Positions 25,463-32,856 of a stretch of 64,000 nucleotides of DNA are shown piece after piece. The DNA is from Sedimenticola thiotaurini (GTDB taxonomy: Bacteria; Pseudomonadota; Gammaproteobacteria; Chromatiales; Chromatiaceae). The DNA is taken from NCBI RefSeq assembly GCF_001007875.1, contig NZ_CP011412.1, positions 434,001-498,000 on the forward strand. The letters run 5' to 3'. The number at the start of each line of letters is the position of its first letter. Position 1 is the first letter of the stretch. Under the pieces are notes generated by a model. It had not been told where the DNA came from and made no database searches. It saw only the letters and a program-made list of their open reading frames with translations. Position numbers and translations under genes: made by a program.

Positions 25463-25498
25463 CCGTGTCGGCGGCGTGGATGCCGACACGGGTTTACT
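25463..25498 (+). terminator. Hairpin terminator after lysS, possibly bidirectional
   Basis: Perfect 10-bp stem CCGTGTCGGC (25463-25472) with GCCGACACGG (25482-25491) around a 9-base loop, followed on the + strand by GTTTACTT. It sits between the convergent lysS and HDOD genes. The U-tract is short, so termination strength is uncertain. Confidence 0.6.
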
Positions 25499-25532
25499 TG
25501 ATCATTGGACGGGGGGCTCTCTGTCTCCGGAA

Positions 25533-26366
25533 CTAGCGAAAAGCGTCCTGTACGGATTCGATATCCTCCGCCACACCCTCGATCTCTATCAACTCCACTT
25601 CCGGATCCAGTCCCACTTTCTGGAAAGCCGGCACATTGATCCACTCCGCCATCCCGCCTGCGCTGTCAGCGGGTGCTGCCTGTAATCGGGAGACTATCAC
25701 CACGTCGACATAATCGGCCTGGGGGCCGCTGTCATAGTTCAGGTTCTGCGCTTCGGCGGCGACTTTGACCAGGGTCTCCGGGAAGCCCCAGAATTTAAGA
25801 ATCTGGGTGCCCACTTCAGCGGTCAGTTCAGTGACCATCTGATCCAGTGACGCCTCATCCTCCATCAGTTCCGGGAAAGATTCAGCCCAGGTGAGGACCG
25901 GCAGGGCACCAATGTTGTGGATCAGGCCGGCCAGCATGGCCTGTTCCCTGTCCAGGTGTGGCAGGTTCTGGGCCAGTACCCGACAGATGGCCGCGATCTC
26001 CACGCTCTGCTCCCACATGTCCCGTAACCGGGTGTCCAGGGCATCGGAAGTGGCCTGGAACATCTGCTGCATGGCCAGAGTGACCACCAGGCTGCGGACC
26101 AGTTTGTAGCCCAGCCGGGTAACCGCCATCTGAATGCTCTCGATGGGTACCCGACCGCGATAGAGCGGGCTGTTGGCGACCTGCAGGAGACGTGCGGAGA
26201 GTGCGGCATCAGTGACCACCATATCCGCAATCTCTTGCGCGCTGACGTTTTCCTGCTCGACCGCATCCCGCACTTTCAGGGCGACTTCGGGAAGTGTCGG
26301 CAGAGTGATCTTGTTCTCTTTGATGGCTGCCTGTAGCGATTCAAAAAATTCAGCTTTGCCGATCAT
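25533..26366 (-). CDS. HDOD domain protein
   Basis: A 277-residue protein that is one HDOD domain (about residues 15-215) with a short C-terminal extension rich in acidic residues. The domain begins ITLPTLPEVALKVRDAV and continues with DAALSARLLQVANSPLYRG and the SIQMAVTRLGYKLVRSLVV block. HDOD proteins are HD-GYP relatives without metal-dependent phosphodiesterase residues and act as scaffolds in signalling. Several work beside HD-GYP proteins, but nothing here ties it to the rpfG gene 18 kb away. Its leader contains a long hairpin (26391-26449). Confidence 0.85.
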   Translation of the reverse strand: MIGKAEFFESLQAAIKENKITLPTLPEVALKVRDAVEQENVSAQEIADMVVTDAALSARLLQVANSPLYRGRVPIESIQMAVTRLGYKLVRSLVVTLAMQQMFQATSDALDTRLRDMWEQSVEIAAICRVLAQNLPHLDREQAMLAGLIHNIGALPVLTWAESFPELMEDEASLDQMVTELTAEVGTQILKFWGFPETLVKVAAEAQNLNYDSGPQADYVDVVIVSRLQAAPADSAGGMAEWINVPAFQKVGLDPEVELIEIEGVAEDIESVQDAFR

Positions 26367-26390
26367 ATGTATTCTTCAGTCCCTTAGGTA

Positions 26391-26449
26391 GCAGCATCCA
26401 CTGAGTCCGCCGGGTCGATTACCACCCGGTCAGGTTCAGTGGATGCCGC
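26391..26449 (-). promoter_or_regulatory. Long two-tier hairpin in the HDOD gene leader
   Basis: Outer arms 26391-26404 and 26436-26449 pair over 14 positions with one mismatch. Inside them CCGGGT (26410-26415) pairs with ACCCGG (26424-26429) around an 8-base loop. On the - strand it lies between ygfZ and the HDOD start, ending 25 bases before the start codon. No U-run follows, so it may be a structured 5' leader or a Rho/attenuation element. No known riboswitch class is recognised. Confidence 0.55.
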
Positions 26450-26515
26450 TGGTGTTGATATTAATTACTATAGCGGATAATCCGCCCGATACTTGAACAG
26501 TAAACTGCACTGGTT

Positions 26516-27547
26516 TCAGGCTTCCTCAAATCCGTAAGGAAGCGTAGAAGGGGTCAGTTTTGGTCCGCTGTCACCTTGCAGATGCAGATTGTTCTCTTCG
26601 AAACTCTTGATCTCGGCCACAACCAGAAGTTCAAAGCCCCCTTTTGGTGAGGGGCTGGCGTTGACCACCTTGCCGGCGCCCTGGCCGGAAGCACTGCCGG
26701 GTGCAAACAGCTCGTCGCCGGGCTGGGGTCTGGTATCGGAGTCCACGGAGGCCAGGTACATACGCCGTTTCAGCTTGCCCAGATATTTCATGCGGGCCAC
26801 CACCTCCTGACCGGTGTAGCAGCCCTTGGTGAAGCTGACCCCATCAATCTGCTGCATGTTGGTCATCTGGGGTACAAAGGCCTCCACGGTCTGCTGGCGA
26901 ACGGTGGGGATACCGGCGCGGATATCCAGAAGTGACCAGTAATCCCGATTGGCCGGTTGGCCCTCTTTTGCCAGCTCCTGCCAGAGGGTGGATATCCCCT
27001 CCGCTGTACCGCAGACCTGGAAACGGGCCGGCTCGCCGGGGACTCTGATCAGGGTAAGCTCGCCCTGCCGGGTCACTTCACCCGGTTGTGCCGGAACGTT
27101 CTCCACCTGCTTCCGCAACAGCGCCTCGGCGCAGTCACCGGCCAGGCCGATGCTAACCAGTTCGTCGCTGGCGTCGGTCACCTTGGCCTTGGCGATTAAA
27201 ACAAACATGGGCAGACGTTTCAGAACCACGGCGTGTGTGTCCCGGGGCATCTGCAGGATGTAGTCATCCTGATGCAGGAAAATACGGAAGTTTGCCAGCA
27301 TCCGGCCCTTCGGAGAGCAGTAGGCGCTGAGCTGGCTGTGTTGCGGAGTCACTTCACGGATGTCATTGGTGAACTGACCCTGCAGAAAGTCCCGGGCGTC
27401 CTCCCCGGATACCCGGATCAGTCCCAGGTGGGACAGATCGAACAGGGCGCAGGGGGGGAAAGGATCATCGCAGACGAAGCTGACTTCACCGTCCGCAGAG
27501 ATCTGTGCTGACTGGGATTCAAGAAAGCTTTTCCACTGGCTATTCAT
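26516..27547 (-). CDS. ygfZ: tRNA-modifying/iron-sulfur repair protein YgfZ
   Basis: Folate-binding GcvT-like protein that helps maintain certain iron-sulfur enzymes such as MiaB. The diagnostic motif KGCYTGQEVVAR holds Cys243. The start is ATG at 27547, with GAGGACC upstream, giving 343 residues. An earlier in-frame start would add 13 unlikely residues. It is transcribed towards the HDOD gene and divergently from the exoribonuclease gene. Confidence 0.93.
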   Translation of the reverse strand: MNSQWKSFLESQSAQISADGEVSFVCDDPFPPCALFDLSHLGLIRVSGEDARDFLQGQFTNDIREVTPQHSQLSAYCSPKGRMLANFRIFLHQDDYILQMPRDTHAVVLKRLPMFVLIAKAKVTDASDELVSIGLAGDCAEALLRKQVENVPAQPGEVTRQGELTLIRVPGEPARFQVCGTAEGISTLWQELAKEGQPANRDYWSLLDIRAGIPTVRQQTVEAFVPQMTNMQQIDGVSFTKGCYTGQEVVARMKYLGKLKRRMYLASVDSDTRPQPGDELFAPGSASGQGAGKVVNASPSPKGGFELLVVAEIKSFEENNLHLQGDSGPKLTPSTLPYGFEEA

Positions 27548-27832
27548 GTTGCTGGGTCCTCGGGTGCCTGGGATGGGTTGTCCCATCGGGCTGCTGTATT
27601 GCTGAAGATGAATATATTCCCCTCGAATCAGCGCTGTAAACCGATCCGGGGTTGGGTCAACTGAATTTTTTCAGATCCAGCTGAGCAGAATCTGGTGCGT
27701 CAAAGGGTAACATACCGACTGCTCGGGGTCGCCACTCTCGATCTATGGATTTAACATTCGTGTCACCACACAACAGTCAATCATCCATTCTCGGTTTATA
27801 CTCTGCTGCCGAGTAACAGAGATAGGAAGCAC

Positions 27833-29653
27833 ATGTCAGTTTTCAGAGCAGCAGCAGGTAGTTTGGCACTCTACAAGATTCGTCCCGCCCGGGTGGTCCA
27901 GGTCAGCGACAAGATCGATATTGACCTGGGAGGTGGCAAGAGCAAGCGGGTACGCCCCAAGGATATCGTGATTCTGCATCCGGGCCCGCTGGAGCGGCTC
28001 GAGGATCTGGTGGAACCGGCGGGTGAGCTGACCGAGGCCTGGGAGCTGCTGAATGGCGAGGAGACCAACCTGGAGGAGCTGGCATCGCTCATTTATGGCG
28101 AATTTACACCGGCCAGCGCCTGGGCGACCTGGACACGGGTGGCGGAAGGGCTCTATTTCGAAGGAAGTCCGGAGCAGATCCGCGCCCGCAGCCCGGAACA
28201 GGTGGCAGCCGATCAGCAGGAGCGGGAGGCCAAGGCTGCGGCGGAGCAGGCCTGGAACCAGTTCATTGCGCGGCTGGAGCGGGGAGCGATTGAGAGCGAG
28301 GACCGGGAACGGCTGGTGGAAGTGGAGAAGCTGGCCCTGGGGCTGAGCGAAAACAGCCGTATCCTGCAGTTGCTGGGTCACCAGGAGACCCCGGTCAATG
28401 CCCACCGCATGTTGGTTGGGGTGGGCTACTGGCCGGAGGAGCACAACCCGTATCCGCACCGTCAGCAGGTCACCTGTGAAGATCCCCGGCTGGGCCTGCC
28501 ACCGCTGCCGGAGGAGTCCCGGGAGGACCTGACCGGATTGCCGGCGTTTGCCATCGACGACGAGGGGAGTGAAGATCCGGACGATGCCATCTCACTGGAG
28601 GGAGACCGCCTCTGGGTGCATGTTGCGGATGTGGCGGCCCTGATACCTCCCGACTCGGATATTGATCAGGAGGCACGCAGTCGTGGGGCTAATCTCTATC
28701 TGCCGGAACGCATTGTGCACATGTTGCCACCGCAGGCGACCCAGGTACTGGCGCTGGGTCTGCAACCGGTGTCACCGGCGTTATCCATCGGTATGCGGCT
28801 GGACGAAGCGGCGCGCATCAGCGATGTGAAGGTCTGCAAGAGTCTGGTCCGGGTAACCCGCCACTCCTATGGCGAAATCAACCAGCGCATGGACAGCGCG
28901 CCATTTGCCGCCATCAAGGCCCTCACGGATCGTTTTCGGGCACGTCGCCTCGCGGATGGCGCTACCAGTATCGATTTGCCCGAAGCCAGCGTCCGGGTGC
29001 GTGACGGGCAGGTCTGCATCCGCCCGCTGGCCCGTATGGCCAGCCGCGACATGGTCACCGAGGCGATGGTGATGGCCGGTGAAGCGATCGCAAATTACGC
29101 CCTGAGCCAGAACATCCCGGTGCCCTTCGCCATCCAGCCCGCGCCCGATAAGGTGGAGACCCCGGAGGGGCTGGCCGCCATGTACGCCTATCGCCGCAAG
29201 ATGAAACCCTCCCGATCAAGCACCCAGGAGGGGGTGCATGCGGGGCTCGGACTGACCTGTTACACCCGGACCACCAGCCCGCTGCGCCGCTATCTCGATC
29301 TGGTGGTTCACCAGCAACTGCGTGCCCACCTGGATGGCCGGGAGCTGTTGTCGTTCAAGCAGGTGGGCGAGCGGATTGCCGCGGTGGAGCCGCTGAATGG
29401 GGCCATCCGGCGGGCCGAAAGACTCTCCAATACCCACTGGAAGCTGATCCATCTGAAACGCAATCCGACCTGGCAGGGTGAGGCGGTGGTGGTGGAGATG
29501 GAGAATAACCGGGCAACCCTGCTGATTCCGGAACTGGCCATGGAAACCAAGCTGCGGGTGCGCCAGGATCTGAAACTTGATAGTCGTCTCTCTGTGGCAC
29601 TGCGGGAAGTGGATGTGGAGGATCAGGTGGTCTGGTTCCGGCCACTCGGTTAA
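27833..29653 (+). CDS. RNase II/RNase R-family exoribonuclease
   Basis: Processive 3'-5' exoribonuclease of the RNB family, 606 residues. The catalytic RNB domain begins around 230 with the metal-binding motif AIDDEGSEDPDDAI (Asp242/243, Asp248, Asp250/251). It continues with VHVADVAALIPPDS and the YTRTTSPLRRYLDLVVHQQL block. An OB/S1-like domain ends the protein. The N-terminal 200 residues are not the typical two cold-shock domains of RNase R, so it is a shorter divergent member rather than rnr or rnb proper. AGGAAG precedes the ATG. A TATACT at 27797-27802 is a possible -10, with no convincing -35. Confidence 0.9.
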   Translation: MSVFRAAAGSLALYKIRPARVVQVSDKIDIDLGGGKSKRVRPKDIVILHPGPLERLEDLVEPAGELTEAWELLNGEETNLEELASLIYGEFTPASAWATWTRVAEGLYFEGSPEQIRARSPEQVAADQQEREAKAAAEQAWNQFIARLERGAIESEDRERLVEVEKLALGLSENSRILQLLGHQETPVNAHRMLVGVGYWPEEHNPYPHRQQVTCEDPRLGLPPLPEESREDLTGLPAFAIDDEGSEDPDDAISLEGDRLWVHVADVAALIPPDSDIDQEARSRGANLYLPERIVHMLPPQATQVLALGLQPVSPALSIGMRLDEAARISDVKVCKSLVRVTRHSYGEINQRMDSAPFAAIKALTDRFRARRLADGATSIDLPEASVRVRDGQVCIRPLARMASRDMVTEAMVMAGEAIANYALSQNIPVPFAIQPAPDKVETPEGLAAMYAYRRKMKPSRSSTQEGVHAGLGLTCYTRTTSPLRRYLDLVVHQQLRAHLDGRELLSFKQVGERIAAVEPLNGAIRRAERLSNTHWKLIHLKRNPTWQGEAVVVEMENNRATLLIPELAMETKLRVRQDLKLDSRLSVALREVDVEDQVVWFRPLG

Positions 29654-29914
29654 ACCGCCACAGGTCGAGATCGTGGTGGTGGGGAACCGTATCGGACTCG
29701 ATCGGCCATCCCGCGTGGTGCGTTTCCGGCGGCGGCGCGTCAGCAGTGAGCCGGACAGAGGGCATCCTATGCCAAGCCGGTCTGTTGTCTCGCAATTTTA
29801 TATGCGACTCCCTATACTGAGTTACCTGGCCTGCTCATATACATAAGGGTGGATAGAACCTGGTTGCAGGCAAAACGGACCATAACAACAGCAAGCCTGA
29901 GTCGGAGTACCAGC

Positions 29915-30112
29915 ATGTCCGGAGAAGAACAGCACAGTAACGTCGAACCCATTCGGGTCAGACGCCCCTCTGAAGCCTTCAGCGCCTATTGTGAAGCGGA
30001 ATTCGAACGCCGGCGCAACAGCGGCGAACCCTTTGACGAAGCCACCTACAGCGAGGCGATGGAGCTGGCCCTGCGCAAGATCCGTCAGTTGGAAGAGGAG
30101 GGTTACGCATGA
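29915..30112 (+). CDS. Small charged protein, first gene of ATPase unit
   Basis: A 65-residue protein starting at ATG 29915 with CGGAG upstream. It is rich in Glu, Arg and Ala (PSEAFSAYCEAEFERRRNSG, then a helix MELALRKIRQLEEEGYA). I do not recognise the family. Its stop overlaps the ATG of the Rad50/SbcC-like ATPase by four bases (ATGA), so the two are almost surely co-translated. A small helical partner or inhibitor of the ATPase is plausible inference. Confidence 0.7.
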   Translation: MSGEEQHSNVEPIRVRRPSEAFSAYCEAEFERRRNSGEPFDEATYSEAMELALRKIRQLEEEGYA

Positions 30113-31929
30113 TTCTGTCTGAGATCGTCGCGGAGAACTTCCTCAAGTATGCCCGGCTGGCACTCCATGAGCTGCCGATCAGCGGTGTGATCGCCATCGC
30201 CGGCGTCAACGAGTCCGGCAAGAGCTCCATTGGCGAGGCGATCTGCTTTGCGTTGTTCGGGCGCACCTTCTCCCTGGCGGAGGATGACCTGGAGAAAGTG
30301 ATCCGCTGGGGTGAGCCCACCTGCAGTGTGACGGTGGAGTTCCTGCTTGCTGATCAGATCCGCTACCGGATAACCCGCACCCTGGATCGGGATGGGAATC
30401 ACGGTGTGCGGCTGTTTATGTTGGACGGGGATGAGCAGTTGCTGGCCCGGGGGCGGGTGGAGGTGGAAGAGGCCATCTATGACCTGCTGGGGTATGGCTA
30501 CGATGAGTTCATCGAGTCCTACTATCTTGCCCAGCGGGAGATCATCGCGCCCCAACCCCATAGCCAGGCGGTGAAGAGCATGGCGGGGCTTTCCACCCTG
30601 GAGTATGTGGCCTACGAACTGGAGCAGGAGATTGAGCAGGAGCGTGACTCGATCGATCAGCTCCAGGACCGGATTATCCAGCAGGATGAGGCCCTGAAAG
30701 CCCTGGATCTGGATCCCGCCGGGCTGCAGGAGCTGGAGTCAGAGCAGCATGCCCTGCAGACCCGGCAGGAGCAGCTGCAGGAGGAGGGCCAGGGGCTGGA
30801 GAGTGCCTTCGGTCGTTATCGGGAGATGTTGCCAAGACGTTTCGCGGCCCGCCGGGCACGGGGGCGAGCGGCTGTTTTCCGTTTCCTGGCCCTGCTTGGC
30901 GCCTTGCTGTGCGGAGTGGCCTGGGGCATGCTGAGCAAATTACCGGACCACCCCTACAGCGAGAAGATTGCCTCAACCCTGAGCCGTTACCTGCCCCAGT
31001 GGGATGCCGCCCAGCACCTGCCATGGCTGCTCTATGGGGCAGGGGGCTTTGTGCTGCTGTTTCTGCTGCTGTGGATACGGCAAGCAGCTCTGGGGGTGAG
31101 ATTGCGGCGCCAGGGTGCCGATGTCGAGGCGCTGGCAGTTGCCCTGGAGCAGGCCCTGAAAAATCCGTTGAGCGGTGAGTCATCCCACGAGGCTGAAGAT
31201 GGGATGACTCGGGATGAACTGCAGCCTATGCCGGCCCGCATACGGGAGGAGCGTATCTCCATCAGTGAGCTGGAGCCGGCGGTGGAGGAGATTATCGAGG
31301 CGATCCAGGCCCGCTCGGAAGAGATGCGCCAACAGGGTATACGTATCGGCATGTCGCTGCAGAAGGAGCGGCAACGCCGGAGCGATGCGCAACAACTTGA
31401 ATCGGTGCGCCAGGACCTGCTGCAACAGCGAGCCGACCATGAGCGTCGTATCGAGCTGCGGGAGCACGCCCTGACCCTGCTGTCCGGCGCGAGCCGAAAC
31501 CTCTCCCAGCAGTTCAACCGGGATCTGGGTGGATCGGTCAGCCGGACCCTGCCGATCTTCACCAATAACAACTATCAGCACCTGCAGATCGAGGACGATC
31601 TGACGGTACGGGTATTCTCCAGTCAGAAACGGGATTTTATGGATCTGGAGGAGATCTCCAGCGGCACCCAACGCCAGATCATGCTGGCCCTCAGACTGGC
31701 GCTTGCACAGGCGCTGAATCAGCGAACCGAAGGCGGCCGGCAGTTCATCTTTCTGGATGAGCCGTTCGCGTTCTTTGACCAGGAGCGTACCCGCGACACC
31801 CTGCGGGCATTGCCGAAACTGGACGAGTCGCTCAGCCAGATCTGGATTGTGGCGCAGGACTTCCCGGTCGGAGAGGCGTTTGATATCTCGGTCACCTGTG
31901 AGCCGCAACGTGCGGAACTGGTGGTCTGA
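30109..31929 (+). CDS. Rad50/SbcC-like ATPase with two membrane segments in the coiled coil
   Basis: A 606-residue SMC-like ATPase. Walker A is AGVNESGKSS (Lys38), with a Q-loop near Gln142 (YLAQRE), signature SSGTQRQ (517-523) and Walker B FIFLDEP (546-552). Coiled-coil arms (about 165-245 and 335-455) are interrupted by two hydrophobic helices at about 256-275 and 304-323, joined by a 28-residue loop. The head would be cytoplasmic with the arms anchored in the inner membrane. No zinc hook is present and no SbcD-like nuclease is adjacent. It resembles YhaN-type proteins in having membrane helices in the arm region, but the assignment is tentative. Flanked by 65- and 63-residue proteins in one unit. 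Confidence 0.75.
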   Translation: MILSEIVAENFLKYARLALHELPISGVIAIAGVNESGKSSIGEAICFALFGRTFSLAEDDLEKVIRWGEPTCSVTVEFLLADQIRYRITRTLDRDGNHGVRLFMLDGDEQLLARGRVEVEEAIYDLLGYGYDEFIESYYLAQREIIAPQPHSQAVKSMAGLSTLEYVAYELEQEIEQERDSIDQLQDRIIQQDEALKALDLDPAGLQELESEQHALQTRQEQLQEEGQGLESAFGRYREMLPRRFAARRARGRAAVFRFLALLGALLCGVAWGMLSKLPDHPYSEKIASTLSRYLPQWDAAQHLPWLLYGAGGFVLLFLLLWIRQAALGVRLRRQGADVEALAVALEQALKNPLSGESSHEAEDGMTRDELQPMPARIREERISISELEPAVEEIIEAIQARSEEMRQQGIRIGMSLQKERQRRSDAQQLESVRQDLLQQRADHERRIELREHALTLLSGASRNLSQQFNRDLGGSVSRTLPIFTNNNYQHLQIEDDLTVRVFSSQKRDFMDLEEISSGTQRQIMLALRLALAQALNQRTEGGRQFIFLDEPFAFFDQERTRDTLRALPKLDESLSQIWIVAQDFPVGEAFDISVTCEPQRAELVV

Positions 31930-31931
31930 CC

Positions 31932-32123
31932 ATGGCGGGTCGGAACGCATCCTGTCCGGTCTGTCGCTTCATGCGCAGTCTCGCCTTCAGCGCCATCGGT
32001 GCCGGGGTCGCCGGTTACTCGGCATTGGGATTGGGTCTGAGCCAGACCAACGCCATTATCGCAGCCTTCTTTGGTGCCCTGGGGCTGGTGGTGCTGACCA
32101 GCCGTAAACCGGATAATCCGTAG
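31932..32123 (+). CDS. Small two-helix membrane protein with CPVC motif
   Basis: A 63-residue protein starting two bases after the ATPase stop. It begins MAGRNASCPVCRF, with a CxxC pair at 8-11, followed by two hydrophobic segments (about 17-34 and 38-56). I do not recognise it. Co-occurrence with a membrane-spanning SMC-like ATPase suggests a membrane partner. The Cys pair could bind metal or form a disulfide. Confidence 0.7.
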   Translation: MAGRNASCPVCRFMRSLAFSAIGAGVAGYSALGLGLSQTNAIIAAFFGALGLVVLTSRKPDNP

Positions 32124-32152
32124 TTCCGGATCGGGTCGATCGGTCGAGCCGG

Positions 32153-32635
32153 TTACTGTGAAGCGGACACCGGGGTGGGATTGAGTACCCGCTGCAGATC
32201 GTCCGGTGACATGGCGACCAGATAGCCCTTTTTGCCACCGTTGATGTAGATCCGCTCCAGCGTCAGGATACTCGCCTCACAATACACCGGCATGGACTTA
32301 CGTGTACCGAACGGGGAAGTGCCCCCCACCTGGTACCCGGAGTGCCGATCCGCCACCGCAGGCTGGCAGGGGGTGATGGACTTTACCCCGATCAACCGGG
32401 CCAGAGTTTTGGTAGAGACCTCCCGATCCCCATGCATCAGCATGATCAGCGGATTGCCCTTGTCGTCCTCCATGATCAGGGTCTTGATCACCTGGTGTTC
32501 ATCGACGCCCAGTTCCCGGGCAGAGACCCGGGTGCCGCCCCCCTCTTCGTAGCGATAGGGGTGGTCTGTAAAGTTTACCCGGTGCTGACGCAACAGGCGG
32601 ATGGCTGCGGTGGAGGGTCTTTTGTACTTTGTCAT
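32153..32635 (-). CDS. ybaK: Cys-tRNA(Pro)/Cys-tRNA(Cys) deacylase YbaK
   Basis: Editing enzyme that removes Cys mis-charged on tRNA-Pro. It belongs to the YbaK/ProX fold. From the ATG at 32635 (MTKYKRPSTAAIRLLRQH) the product is 160 residues, the family length. The longer open frame upstream carries 72 unrelated residues. It has KTLIMEDDKGNPLIML, the catalytic GVKSITPC and GGTSPFGTRKSMP. It is convergent with the ATPase unit and divergent from hrpB. Confidence 0.93.
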   Translation of the reverse strand: MTKYKRPSTAAIRLLRQHRVNFTDHPYRYEEGGGTRVSARELGVDEHQVIKTLIMEDDKGNPLIMLMHGDREVSTKTLARLIGVKSITPCQPAVADRHSGYQVGGTSPFGTRKSMPVYCEASILTLERIYINGGKKGYLVAMSPDDLQRVLNPTPVSASQ

Positions 32636-32856
32636 GATCTGTCGGTTGTTATTTGCCCAAGCCCTGTTTGGCTGGAGTGGTTGTGGTGTTGGCAACCCGT
32701 TTCGGTTTGGCCTGTTGCCTGGAACAAGACGGAGGATGGACCAGTCCGGTGCGAAGCGTTGTAAAATAGCTGCAAAATCCGCGCTTTCGCCGCACGCCCC
32801 GGTCCGGATGGTCCGACCCCTGGGAAAACGGGAGCTATGATAGAGGATCACCTGTT

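Noticed and set aside
30109-31929. SbcC call for the membrane ATPase
   Set aside because: The protein is about half the length of SbcC, lacks the zinc hook, has two membrane segments and has no SbcD gene beside it.
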